This document shows, piece after piece, positions 1 to 8,607 of a DNA stretch of 64,000 bases (positions are counted from its first letter, which is position 1; each line of letters opens with the position of its first letter). The stretch covers positions 1 through 64,000 of the forward strand of contig CAMZNU010000001.1 of NCBI GenBank assembly GCA_947313885.1. The letters run 5' to 3'. The notes below the pieces were generated by a model, which saw nothing but the letters and a program-made list of their open reading frames with translations, ran no database searches and was not told the DNA's origin. Source of the DNA: an uncultured Clostridia bacterium (GTDB lineage Bacteria > Bacillota > Clostridia > Lachnospirales > CAMZNU01). The translations under genes were made by a program, and so were the position numbers.

Positions 1-425
1 ATCGTATCATAACATAATTCATCTAAATAATCTTCATACATATTAATTTCTTCTATTACTACGGTTTTTTCTTTTTCTATTTCTTCTTCGCTAAACGTTG
101 AATTAAAAAACATATCTGATAATATTTCTATACTTTTTTCAAAATGACTATCTAATGTTTTTGTGTGATAACATGTGTATTCACGTCCTGTAAATGCATT
201 TAATTGTCCACCTATTAAATCCATCTCCTCTGCTATATCTTTTGCTGTTCTTTTCGCCGTGCCTTTAAATAGCATATGTTCTATAAAATGTGATATTCCA
301 CTTTCTTTTTCTTCCTCATTAGATGCACCATTGGAAACCCAAATCCCTGTTGATATACCTCTTACATGTTCGTTTTTTTCGTATACTACTCTAATTCCAT
401 TACTTAATCTATTTGTCTTAACCAT
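1..425 (-). CDS. M16 family zinc peptidase, N-terminal part (runs off the window)
   Basis: The gene begins at an ATG at 425 behind an AGGAGGG ribosome site and runs off the left edge, so only about 141 residues are visible. They contain HFIEHMLFKG near residue 47, the inverted zinc motif HxxEH of insulinase-like M16 peptidases, followed by the usual GGQLNAFTGRE segment. Clostridial and Bacillus proteins of this type (YmxG/MlpA-like) are about 400-440 residues long and cleave peptides in the cytoplasm. The missing part should carry the third zinc ligand and the second M16 domain. The family is secure; the substrate is not known. Confidence 0.9.
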   Translation of the reverse strand, partial: MVKTNRLSNGIRVVYEKNEHVRGISTGIWVSNGASNEEEKESGISHFIEHMLFKGTAKRTAKDIAEEMDLIGGQLNAFTGREYTCYHTKTLDSHFEKSIEILSDMFFNSTFSEEEIEKEKTVVIEEINMYEDYLDELCYDT

Positions 426-499
426 ATACCCTCCTGTTTAATACTTATTTTTTTTATTATATCATATTTTTCTGTTGTTGTTTATTTATTCAAAATTAC

Positions 500-592
500 A
501 AAAAATAGTCATAACTAGACTTTTTTAACTTACCTTTTATAATTGAGTTTTACAAACAAAAAAAGAGCCTATAACTAGACTCTTTTTTTGTA
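500..592. terminator. Bidirectional terminator downstream of oppA
   Basis: A perfect 11-bp stem (557-567 with 580-590) closes a 12-nt loop and has A and T runs on its two sides, so it can end transcription of oppA on the minus strand. A degenerate second copy with the same loop core (ataactagac) lies at about 505-535, so the element has been duplicated. Confidence 0.75.
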
Positions 593-627
593 ATGTAAAT
601 AAGTATTTTTAATTTATCTTTTTATAA

Positions 628-2472
628 TTATTCGCTTATTGGTTTTTCAGCTAATAATTCTATTTCACTTAATTTAGTACCACCTTCATTATTTGCATCA
701 TAATATTTAACTCTGTTATTTACTGGTGTTAATTCATATCTCCATAACGTTGGAACTGCTATAGGATTTTCAAACATATATTGTTGCCACTCGTTCATGT
801 ACCCTTTTAAGATATCTATATTATACATAGCTTCTTCACTAGCTATATTTTTTTGTATTTGTAATCCTTCATCATCAATATATCTTGTAAAGTTAAACTT
901 CGCTTTTGGTCCATATAATCCTGATGGATCTGGATTAAATCCTGTTGACCAAGCTCCAAAATATATATCTATACTTGGATCATCTATACCAACTCTTTCA
1001 TAGAATGAGTTAAACTCCATTAATCTTCCATCTGTAAGACCAACATTCAATCCAACTTCTTGTAAGTTTTGGATATAGAAATTAGCCATATCTTCTGCAT
1101 CTGATCCTGACATGTGTGCCATGTTAATTACTAACTCTTCACCATCTGGTGTTTCAACAAATCCATCACCATCAATATCTACATATCCTGCATTTGCTAA
1201 TATTTCCATAGATTTTTCTGGGTTGAACATGTATCCTTCTAATTCTGGATTAAAGAAATCTTTTGCTCTAGGTGTTAAAATTGATGTTGCTGGTACTCTT
1301 AGGTCATTGTAAAAAGCAGATGCCATTGTTTCATTGTCTAATGCATATGCCATTGCTTTTCTAAGTTCTGGATCCCACATTTTAGATTCTGGATTTGGCA
1401 TAACTTCCATTTCCGTATCACTCCAAGTTCCTAATTTAAACGCCATGTAACTATAAACTCCTGCTAAATCTGATATAAATTGTGAATTTGATGGTACTCT
1501 ATCTGGATCGTATGTACTTGTTGGATATCCTAAAATAATATCAAATTCACCTTTTCTCATTGCGGCATCTAATATATCTGGGTTTACAGTTCTATATTCA
1601 AAACCACCATTTTTCGGAGCTCCTCTATAATAATCTTCATATGGTTCTGCTATTACAACTTCGCCTGGAACAATTGTTTTGATTTTGTAAGGTCCAAATC
1701 CTAATGGATTTTTTCTTATAGCATCATGTTCTAACATATCCGCATTAATTGGTATATCTTTAAATATATGTTCTGGTAATGCATAGTTGAAAATTCCTGC
1801 ATTAGGGAAAAATCCGTAAGGTTCATCGTAATTAAACTCCATTACAAAATCATTAACTAGTGAAACACCTTTGATTTCATCTGCATTTCCTTCATTATAG
1901 TCTTTTGCCCCTGTAATTAGTGTATGTGGTTCATTAAATCTAACTCCTGGGTAATCTGGATGTGCTATTACTTTTAACGCTTGATATATATCGGCTGTAG
2001 TTAACTGCACTCCATCATGCCAAAAAACATCATCTCTAATAGTAAATATTACTTTTTTAAGATCATCTGATATTTCGTAGTCAACTACTCCACCATTAGT
2101 TAGTTTTGAATCATCTGTAGCTTCAAAAAGACTTCCTATTATTTGTGGGTCTTTAGAACTATCAGGTACTGATTCTGTAAATGCTGGGTAAAACATACCT
2201 CTTATTGGTGTATCACTAACATACCCAACTTTAAGTACAGCATCACTATATACCTTGTCGCCTTCGTTCTCAACAACTCGACCATATGGTGAATTTAAAA
2301 CAAAACCTTTCTTCTCCTCTTTCTTGTCTTCTTTCTTGTCTTCTTTCTTATCTTCTTTCTTATCTTCCACTTTAACATCGTCTTTTGTAGTATCTTCTAC
2401 TGTTTCTTTGCTTCCGCAACTAGCAAACACTAGCATTGATAATGATAGTGGTAATATTAATTTTTTTAACAT
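628..2472 (-). CDS. oppA: Oligopeptide ABC transporter substrate-binding lipoprotein
   Basis: This is a 614-residue extracellular solute-binding protein of family 5. A signal peptide ends in the lipobox FASC, with the lipid-bearing Cys at position 19, so the protein is anchored to the outer face of the membrane. A highly charged spacer of KKED repeats (about residues 27-55, encoded by a 12-bp tandem repeat) separates the anchor from the binding domain. It captures peptides for the permeases OppB/OppC encoded just upstream. It is the last gene of the oppDFBCA operon and is followed by a strong terminator. The exact peptide specificity cannot be read from sequence. Confidence 0.9.
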   Translation of the reverse strand: MLKKLILPLSLSMLVFASCGSKETVEDTTKDDVKVEDKKEDKKEDKKEDKKEEKKGFVLNSPYGRVVENEGDKVYSDAVLKVGYVSDTPIRGMFYPAFTESVPDSSKDPQIIGSLFEATDDSKLTNGGVVDYEISDDLKKVIFTIRDDVFWHDGVQLTTADIYQALKVIAHPDYPGVRFNEPHTLITGAKDYNEGNADEIKGVSLVNDFVMEFNYDEPYGFFPNAGIFNYALPEHIFKDIPINADMLEHDAIRKNPLGFGPYKIKTIVPGEVVIAEPYEDYYRGAPKNGGFEYRTVNPDILDAAMRKGEFDIILGYPTSTYDPDRVPSNSQFISDLAGVYSYMAFKLGTWSDTEMEVMPNPESKMWDPELRKAMAYALDNETMASAFYNDLRVPATSILTPRAKDFFNPELEGYMFNPEKSMEILANAGYVDIDGDGFVETPDGEELVINMAHMSGSDAEDMANFYIQNLQEVGLNVGLTDGRLMEFNSFYERVGIDDPSIDIYFGAWSTGFNPDPSGLYGPKAKFNFTRYIDDEGLQIQKNIASEEAMYNIDILKGYMNEWQQYMFENPIAVPTLWRYELTPVNNRVKYYDANNEGGTKLSEIELLAEKPISE

Positions 2473-2527
2473 AATGTTCCTCCCTTAAATTTCATAATAT
2501 ATAATTAAAAATAACTTATTACTAAAA

Positions 2528-3397
2528 TTATGCTTTCTGTTTAGCCATTAATGCTCGATTTACAGTTTGACCTGTTGCATTTATACAAAGCATCATAACT
2601 AACAAGACAAAAACTGCTGGCATCCATAACCAAGGATAGTTTTGCATTGTAGATATTTCTCTTGATGACGAAATTAATTGTCCTATACTTGGCGTATTCG
2701 CTGGTAATCCAAATCCTAAATAAGTAAGTCCTGTTTCTATAGTTAAGCTAGATGCCAATCCTAATATAATCCTTAAACTAATAAGTGGCACCAGATTTGG
2801 TATCAATTGTTTGTATATTATTTTATAATTTGGCGTACCTAAAACTTTCGACGCCATTATATATTCTTTTTGACCTTCTCCTAGAGTTGAAGCTCTTATC
2901 ATTCTTACATAACCAATCCAATTAAATAGTACTAATATTAACACAAACTTTGCTGGTGTGTAGTTTTTAATTGTAATTATTAAAATTATTTGAAAAATAA
3001 ATGATGGTAATAAAGATATAAAATCTACTGCACGCATAGTGATATTATCTACTTTCCCACCAAAGTATCCTGCCATAACCCCTAAATTTATACCTATTAG
3101 TGATGATAATGTCGTAACGGATAACGCTATCATAATTGAATTTCTAACACCTACTACTAATAACTTGAATATATCTTTTCCACCTTTATCTGTGCCTAGC
3201 AAATATCCATCTGTCATAGGTGGCATATTTCTACCACGTGGATTTATTTTGTAAAGTGCATCCATGTCAACTGTTAATGAATATATAAATGCAAATGCTA
3301 TTATTGAAATTAATAATATAACAGCAAACATCGATAGAGGATGACTTTTTAATTCTTCTTTAAAATTATAGAAAAATGTTCTCTTGTTTTTTATCAT
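2528..3397 (-). CDS. oppC: Oligopeptide ABC transporter permease, OppC type
   Basis: This 289-residue inner-membrane permease has an N-terminal cytoplasmic stretch, a first transmembrane segment at about residues 20-42, a large extracytoplasmic loop, and a cluster of further helices. The GLAS-x-x-IETGLTYLGFGLP region is typical of DppC/OppC proteins. An AGGAGG site precedes the ATG. It lies 9 bp behind oppB and should form the heterodimeric channel with it. Assignment to the peptide/nickel transporter family is firm. Confidence 0.9.
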   Translation of the reverse strand: MIKNKRTFFYNFKEELKSHPLSMFAVILLISIIAFAFIYSLTVDMDALYKINPRGRNMPPMTDGYLLGTDKGGKDIFKLLVVGVRNSIMIALSVTTLSSLIGINLGVMAGYFGGKVDNITMRAVDFISLLPSFIFQIILIITIKNYTPAKFVLILVLFNWIGYVRMIRASTLGEGQKEYIMASKVLGTPNYKIIYKQLIPNLVPLISLRIILGLASSLTIETGLTYLGFGLPANTPSIGQLISSSREISTMQNYPWLWMPAVFVLLVMMLCINATGQTVNRALMAKQKA

Positions 3398-3406
3398 GCT
3401 ATCCTC

Positions 3407-4381
3407 CTAATCTATTCTAACTCTAGGATCTACTGATACAATTAATATATCCGATATTAATGAACCCATAAGAGTTAATATTGACATAAATAAAACTAAT
3501 CCTGTAACTATCGGTGTATCTCTTAAATTTATAGCATCTAAGAAAAATTTACCTATTCCTGGATATGAAAAAATAGTTTCTGTTATTACTGATCCTGCAA
3601 AAATCCCTGTTATGTAAAACCCTAATACTGATGAAATTGGTAAAAATGAATTTCTTAATATATGAGTATTATAGATTATATTTTCTGTTTGCCCTTTCGC
3701 TCTAGCTGTTTTTACATAGTCTTTACCTTTATTTTTTATGATTTCATTTCTAAGGTATTGAATTATTGTCGTTGTTGACAAAATCCCTGCTGTGAATGCT
3801 GGTAATATTACATGGTAAATTCTACTGCCTAGCTTTTGTATTTGTGTTCCCGAATCATACACACTTGGGTTAATACTACCTGATGTCGGAAACCATCCTA
3901 ATGTATATCCAAAGTAATACAACATTAATATCCCTAATACAAAGCTTGGAACGGATAAGGTGAAAAAGTTATATCCTAATACTGTCCTATCAAAAAGACT
4001 ACCCTCATATTTAGCCGAAAATACTCCAAGAGGTATGCCTATACTAAACATTATTACTAGCGACGTCATTCCTAAGAAAAATGTATTAAACATTTTTTCT
4101 TTTATTAGATTTGCAACGTCTGTCCTAAATGTATATGACTTGCCTAAGTCACCTTTTAATGTACCTTTTAACCATAAAGTGTATCTTTCTAGTGGAGGTT
4201 TGTCTAAGTTATATCTTTCTTGTATTTTCATTATTTCTTCTATTGTAGCATCTGGTCTATTCATTAATTCTTGCATAGATGGATCTCCTGGCAATGCTTC
4301 ACTAGTAAAAAATACTACAATACTAACTAAAAATAATGCTGGTAAAATTATGATTAATCTTCTTAAAATAAATTTATACAT
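3407..4381 (-). CDS. oppB: Oligopeptide ABC transporter permease, OppB type
   Basis: This is a 324-residue permease with the conserved OppB/DppB start (a first helix beginning RRLIIILPALFLVS), the ALPGDP motif, and a C-terminal EAA-like region ending VDPRVRID, which is usual for this family. Its ATG lies inside the end of oppF: the two genes share 8 bp (ATGTATAA), indicating translational coupling. The AGGAGG site is inside the oppF coding sequence. It pairs with OppC to form the peptide channel. Confidence 0.92.
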   Translation of the reverse strand: MYKFILRRLIIILPALFLVSIVVFFTSEALPGDPSMQELMNRPDATIEEIMKIQERYNLDKPPLERYTLWLKGTLKGDLGKSYTFRTDVANLIKEKMFNTFFLGMTSLVIMFSIGIPLGVFSAKYEGSLFDRTVLGYNFFTLSVPSFVLGILMLYYFGYTLGWFPTSGSINPSVYDSGTQIQKLGSRIYHVILPAFTAGILSTTTIIQYLRNEIIKNKGKDYVKTARAKGQTENIIYNTHILRNSFLPISSVLGFYITGIFAGSVITETIFSYPGIGKFFLDAINLRDTPIVTGLVLFMSILTLMGSLISDILIVSVDPRVRID

Positions 4382-5309
4382 TATTTACCTCCTTGATTGC
4401 TACTTTATGTGTTGGTGATATTTCTTTTAGGTCGTATGGTCTTCCGCTTTCATCATAAAATAAATGTTCTGTTTCTTTATGGAGCTTTGCCACTTCTTTT
4501 CTAAATTTAAACACCTTTTCTCTATCACGTGGATGTTCTGTCGGAATTGATGATAATAGTTTTTTAGTATATATATGCTGTGGATTTTCAAATATGTCTT
4601 CCACTGTTCCTTCTTCTACTATACGACCTTTATGCATAATGCCTATTTTACTACATAAATGTTTTACTACATTTAAGTCATGTGAAATAAATAAATATGT
4701 TAAATTAAATTTTCCTTGCATTTCTTCCATATAATTTATAACTTGAGCTTGTATAGAAACATCTAATGCACTAACTGCTTCATCGGCTACTATAAACGCT
4801 GGGTTTAATGTTAATGCTCTCGCTATACCTATTCTTTGTCTTTGCCCACCACTAAACTCATGGGGATATTTATAAAGTGCATCTTCAGAAATTCCAACTT
4901 GTAGTGTCATTTCTAATACTCTTTTTCTTATTTCTTCTTCACTTCTATTTCCAAAATTTCTAAGAGGCTCTGCCACTATTTGATACAATGTTTTTTGTGA
5001 ATTTAATGAAGAATATGGATCTTGAAATATCATTTGAATGTGCTCTCTTATCGGTGAGTTATTTTTCTTTATTGTACTTGTTATCTCATCACCATTATAA
5101 AAAATACTTCCTGATGTGATTTTATTTAAACCTACTATCGATCTTCCTGTTGTTGTTTTCCCACATCCACTTTCACCTACTAACCCGTAAGCTTCACCTT
5201 CTTCGATTTTGATTGATAAATCATCAACTGCCTTAACAACAGATAAAACTCTATTTAATATACCACCCCTCACTGGGAAATGTACACTTAAGTTTTTAAT
5301 TTCTAACAT
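4374..5309 (-). CDS. oppF: Oligopeptide ABC transporter ATPase, OppF type
   Basis: This is a 311-residue ABC ATPase. Walker A GESGCGKTT lies near residue 44, the signature SGGQRQR near 149, and Walker B ending in ADEAVSALD just after. The C-terminal extension with the HP/REKVFKFRKEV region is the oligopeptide/dipeptide tail domain. An AGGAGGTG ribosome site precedes the ATG, and only 2 bp separate it from oppD upstream. It should work as the partner of OppD, energising the permeases on the cytoplasmic side. Confidence 0.92.
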   Translation of the reverse strand: MLEIKNLSVHFPVRGGILNRVLSVVKAVDDLSIKIEEGEAYGLVGESGCGKTTTGRSIVGLNKITSGSIFYNGDEITSTIKKNNSPIREHIQMIFQDPYSSLNSQKTLYQIVAEPLRNFGNRSEEEIRKRVLEMTLQVGISEDALYKYPHEFSGGQRQRIGIARALTLNPAFIVADEAVSALDVSIQAQVINYMEEMQGKFNLTYLFISHDLNVVKHLCSKIGIMHKGRIVEEGTVEDIFENPQHIYTKKLLSSIPTEHPRDREKVFKFRKEVAKLHKETEHLFYDESGRPYDLKEISPTHKVAIKEVNNV

Positions 5310-5311
5310 AA

Positions 5312-6316
5312 TTACACCTCCTGTGATTTTTCAATATCAAATTCCTTATAACACGTGCATCTTACAAAATGCCCTTCTTCTACTTCGCGTAATTGGGGAT
5401 TTTCTTCATGAATAGAGTCATCATGCCCTTTTATTCTTTCTGAAAACCTACACCCTGTTCTATCTATATTTTGTAACGATGGTACTATGCCATCAATTAC
5501 GTATAATTTTTTATTGTTATTATCACTATTTGGTATTGATCTTAATAATGAAATAGTATATGGATGCATTGGATTGTCAAATATATCATCGATAGTTCCC
5601 ATCTCTACTATTTGCCCTGCATACATTACTGCTACTCTATCTGCAACTTCTGCTACTACGCCTAAATCATGTGTAATTAAAATTGTTGATGTGTTTTGTT
5701 TTATACGTAAATTATCAATTAACTTTAAAATTTGAGCTTGTATAGTAACATCTAGTGCCGTTGTTGGCTCATCAGCAATAATTACATCTGGATCACACGC
5801 AAGTGCTATAGCTATAACTATTCTTTGGCGCATTCCACCCGATAATTCATGTGGGTATTTTTTAACTACAACTTCCTTGTTAGGTATACCTACTTCATCT
5901 AATAGATCTAGTACTTTGTTATTTTTTTCGCTATCTGATAAACTTGTATGTATGCTTAAAACTTCCTTAATTTGTTCCCCTACTCTCACTAAAGGATTTA
6001 AAGCTGTTAATGGCTCTTGAAAAATCATTCCAAAGTCAAAGCCTCTTATTTTTCTTCTTTCCTCTTTATTCATTTTGTTTAAGTCTTTTTCTTTATAATT
6101 TATCGAACCTTCTATTTTTACACTATCGTCATGTAACCCCATTATTGAAAGTGCTAATGCACTTTTACCACAACCAGACTCACCAACAATAGCAAACATT
6201 TCACCGTCATATAAGTCAAACGTTACATCATCTACAGCTTTGTAGTGTGAACCCATTATTTCAAATGCTGTACTTAGATTTTCAATAGATACTTTCACAT
6301 TTCTATCTTTGCTCAA
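5312..6316 (-). CDS. oppD: Oligopeptide ABC transporter ATPase, OppD type (TTG start)
   Basis: This ABC ATPase has about 334 residues. It contains Walker A GESGCGKSA, signature SGGMRQR, Walker B ADEPTTALD and the C-terminal oligopeptide-transport domain with three Cys (CRFSE, CTCY) that may bind an iron-sulfur cluster in this family. I chose the TTG at 6316 because AGGAGAGGTGA lies immediately upstream. An in-frame GTG at 6346 would add ten residues but has the ribosome site inside its coding sequence. It is the first gene of oppDFBCA and has a clear promoter at 6374-6402. Confidence 0.9.
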   Translation of the reverse strand: MSKDRNVKVSIENLSTAFEIMGSHYKAVDDVTFDLYDGEMFAIVGESGCGKSALALSIMGLHDDSVKIEGSINYKEKDLNKMNKEERRKIRGFDFGMIFQEPLTALNPLVRVGEQIKEVLSIHTSLSDSEKNNKVLDLLDEVGIPNKEVVVKKYPHELSGGMRQRIVIAIALACDPDVIIADEPTTALDVTIQAQILKLIDNLRIKQNTSTILITHDLGVVAEVADRVAVMYAGQIVEMGTIDDIFDNPMHPYTISLLRSIPNSDNNNKKLYVIDGIVPSLQNIDRTGCRFSERIKGHDDSIHEENPQLREVEEGHFVRCTCYKEFDIEKSQEV

Positions 6317-6373
6317 AAAATCACCTCTCCTAATTTTATTTTTCACAATATATATTTTTTTATATATAAATTG

Positions 6374-6402
6374 AGTATACTTTATATTGCAAACTTTTTC
6401 AA
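6374..6402 (-). promoter_or_regulatory. Sigma-A-type promoter of the opp operon
   Basis: On the minus strand the sequence reads TTGAAA, a 17-bp spacer, then TATACT, close to consensus. It places the transcription start about 50 bases upstream of the oppD TTG start. Confidence 0.75.
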
Positions 6403-6433
6403 TTGTTTTTTAAAAAAGTTTATAATATAATGC

Positions 6434-6456
6434 AATATGTTATTTTATAACATATT
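6434..6456. promoter_or_regulatory. Inverted repeat upstream of the opp promoter
   Basis: A perfect 10-bp inverted repeat (AATATGTTAT and its complement around TTT) sits 31 bp upstream of the opp -35 box. It could be an operator for a regulator of peptide uptake. I recognise no particular regulator, and AT-rich DNA produces such repeats by chance. Confidence 0.35.
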
Positions 6457-6665
6457 ATGTTGATCTTTACGTCTTTGTTTTATTTCTTATTACGAGTTCC
6501 CTAAAACTTATTTTTAAATTTCTTAGCATCGGTCATTTCTATTTTTAAATAATAAATTTACATTATACTTAAAATACGTTTCGTTTAATAAAAGGAAAAC
6601 AAAATACTTAATTAAGAAAGTTTTCTCAAAATCTATTACATATCAAGAAAGTTTAAAAAAGTTAT

Positions 6666-6702
6666 AAAAAAATACTAAGAGTAAATTATCTAGTATTTTT
6701 TT
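6666..6702. terminator. Terminator-like hairpin
   Basis: A perfect 12-bp stem (6666-6677 with 6691-6702) encloses a 13-nt loop and ends in a run of T on both strands. No intact gene adjoins it, so it may belong to a lost gene or insertion element. Confidence 0.5.
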
Positions 6703-6905
6703 GAAAAATTTGGATTGATATAGATATTGTCGAGTTGAAAAAGTTAATAATCATCATAGAAATTGAAAAAGACGTATGAAAACAATAAACAGTTAGGGTT
6801 GGAAGATACAATAAAATATTGTTCTCTCTAACTTAACATATGCTGAGAAACTTACTAAATTATAAGCTAAAATAAAGTTTTTAATTTAGTAAGCTAAAAT
6901 ACATA

Positions 6906-7001
6906 GATAAGTTTATTTATTGTTATAATAACCATATGTATCAACGGAGTTTAAAAAAGATGACTTCTGTACAATACAGAAATCATCTTTTACTTTTATA
7001 A
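6906..7001 (+). pseudogene. Fragment of IS3-family transposase orfB, C-terminal end
   Basis: The plus strand reads KFIYCYNNHMYQ, then SLKKMTSVQYRNHLL and a stop at 6999-7001. This is the conserved C-terminus of IS3-family OrfB (YYNN...LKKMTPVQYRNHLL). Only the last 30 or so codons remain. The apparent 17-bp hairpin at 6955-6991 is this coding sequence (the AAGATGACT...AGAAATCATCTT words), not a dedicated terminator. Matching fragments are at 30734-30826 and in the larger element at 24391-25828. Confidence 0.7.
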
Positions 7002-7018
7002 TATTCAAATGCTTCTTT

Positions 7019-7042
7019 CTACTGTAACGCAAGTTACAGTAG
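7019..7042. terminator. Hairpin downstream of the PfkB-family kinase
   Basis: A perfect 10-bp stem (ctactgtaac / gttacagtag) closes a 4-nt loop that reads GCAA on the plus strand. It lies 32 bp beyond the stop of the kinase gene. It lacks a long T run, so it could be a weak terminator or a transcript-stabilising 3' hairpin. Confidence 0.5.
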
Positions 7043-7073
7043 AGTTTATTATTGCTTTTTATTTTCTTTCTAT

Positions 7074-7991
7074 TTAACTTTGCATTTCTATCATCTTTAT
7101 ATGTTCTACTATCTTATATATGTCCTCTTTATTTCCAACACCTTCTGAGAATGCTGTACTACTACCACATGCACAACTAAACTTAAGTGCTTTTCCATAA
7201 TCTTCGGTTTTTAAAAACTCTATTAAAAAACCACTTAACATACTATCCCCCGCTCCTACTGTACTTATTACATTGCCTTCTACCCCATATCCTTTATAAG
7301 TGCTATTTTTTGTTACTAAAATTGCCCCTTCTCTTCCCAATGACACTAAAACATTTTTAGCTCCTAACTTTTGTAGTTGTTTTGCATAATATATAATTTC
7401 TTTTTCACCTTTTATTTTAACTTCAAAAACCTCTTCTAATTCTTTTTTATTTGGCTTTACTAAAAACGCCTTCTGTCTACAACCTATAATTAAATTTTCT
7501 TTAGTGCTATCTACTATTAATAGAACTCCTTTTTCATTCGCTTTTTCCATAATAGTTTTATACATATTATCCGTAACACCTTTACATACACTACCTGATA
7601 ATATTAAAACATCACCTTTTTTTATAGTTTCTAGCTTTTCTAAAAATACAGCCCACTCATTTTTTGTAATCCTTTGTGTCGCACCATTTATTTCTGTTTC
7701 TATTCCATTATTTATTTTTATATTTATTCTAGTATTATCTTTTATCCCTGTGAAATCTAAATTTATTTTTTCATACTTTTTTAACTCATTTAAAATAAAT
7801 TCACCGGTAAAACCACCCAAAAATCCAATAGCTGTACTTTCAATTCCTAAATTGTTCGCAAGTACAGATACTATAATTCCTTTTCCACCTACATCATATA
7901 CTGTATTTTCAACACGGTTTAATTTACCTAAATATACATCTTCTTTAATAAAATAATCTAATGACGGATTTAACGTACATGTATATATCAA
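7074..7991 (-). CDS. PfkB-family sugar-phosphate kinase (1-phosphofructokinase/tagatose-6-phosphate kinase type)
   Basis: A 305-residue ribokinase-fold enzyme. It has the N-terminal TLNPSLDY segment and GGKGI substrate motif (about residue 34) of the FruK/LacC subgroup, and the C-terminal STVGAGDSM motif holding the catalytic Asp. It should phosphorylate a hexose phosphate with ATP. No PTS genes adjoin it, so fructose-1-phosphate is only one option; tagatose-6-phosphate is another. I chose TTG at 7991 because GGGAGGT sits six bases upstream; the longer reading from 8018 would start before that site. It stands alone between IS remnants. Confidence 0.82.
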   Translation of the reverse strand: MIYTCTLNPSLDYFIKEDVYLGKLNRVENTVYDVGGKGIIVSVLANNLGIESTAIGFLGGFTGEFILNELKKYEKINLDFTGIKDNTRINIKINNGIETEINGATQRITKNEWAVFLEKLETIKKGDVLILSGSVCKGVTDNMYKTIMEKANEKGVLLIVDSTKENLIIGCRQKAFLVKPNKKELEEVFEVKIKGEKEIIYYAKQLQKLGAKNVLVSLGREGAILVTKNSTYKGYGVEGNVISTVGAGDSMLSGFLIEFLKTEDYGKALKFSCACGSSTAFSEGVGNKEDIYKIVEHIKMIEMQS

Positions 7992-8031
7992 TTTACTACC
8001 TCCCTGAAATTTCTTCAAACTATTATTACTT

Positions 8032-8060
8032 TTTATTCATAATTACTACACAATTGTCAA
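8032..8060 (-). promoter_or_regulatory. Possible promoter of the PfkB-family kinase
   Basis: A consensus -35 box TTGACA (8055-8060 on the minus strand) is followed after 17 bp by a weak -10, AATAAA. It lies about 40 bp upstream of the TTG start. Confidence 0.45.
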
Positions 8061-8163
8061 GATTTCAAAACTTTTTTATTAAACTTACTATATTTGCAAA
8101 CATATAGCTTTTTCACTGTTTTTTATTACTTTTCTTTTTATACTTCCCTCTCTAGGTTAGTGT

Positions 8164-8577
8164 TGAAAATCCAAAATCTTATTAGTGTAGTGATACCTTG
8201 ATCCTAATGAACAAAGTTATCTTTAGGTAAAACTATACCTTTTGTCCATAAGACACATAACACCCTTTTCTTATATGCTTTTTTCATATTCCTATATCAC
8301 TCACTATTCTTTCATAATCTAACGTTTCAACACTTATATCAACTTAAATACAACTCTAGATTGCTTTACATTTTCACTATCTACTATAAAATATAATTTG
8401 ATACGTTATTCCTTTAGAATAATTTTTTTAACATATTGATTTGTTCTTAAATTTCCAACTTCATTTTTAGTAAATGATATTTTACTCATAACCTCAACTC
8501 CTTATATTCTATTGTATAAAAAAAGAACCTATATCAATAGACTTTTTTTTAGTGTCCATTATATAGGTTCCAGTTTA
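8164..8577 (-). mobile_element. Internally deleted remnant of an IS3-family element
   Basis: The right-hand 180 bp (about 8400-8577) match the end of the element at 24391-25828 almost base for base, including the orfA start and the terminal repeat at 8552-8577. Farther left the sequence jumps from the end of orfA to the orfB region that encodes PKDNFVH-x-DQG (KDAFVHSDQ in the larger copy). About 700 bp have been lost, along with everything past 8164. Stops interrupt all frames. It is a non-mobile relic. Confidence 0.75.
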
Positions 8578-8607
8578 TATAAACAGAAGTTTTTTTACTA
8601 TTTTATT

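Larger units (their letters stand above)
6403..6900. other. Gene-free AT-rich stretch with two hairpins
   Basis: I see no coding sequence here. It contains a terminator-like hairpin at 6666-6702 (perfect 12-bp stem, A run and T run). It also has a 12-bp inverted repeat at 6851-6862/6882-6893 whose loop and right flank repeat the word aagctaaaat. It leads into the IS3 remnant at 6906. Confidence 0.6.

Noticed and set aside
6344-6346. GTG at 6346 as start of oppD
   Set aside because: The strong AGGAGAGGTGA site lies downstream of it and correctly spaced before TTG 6316.
6953-6991. Apparent long terminator hairpin
   Set aside because: The inverted words are the coding sequence for the IS3 OrfB end (KKMTSVQYRNHLL), and similar words occur in the other IS copies.
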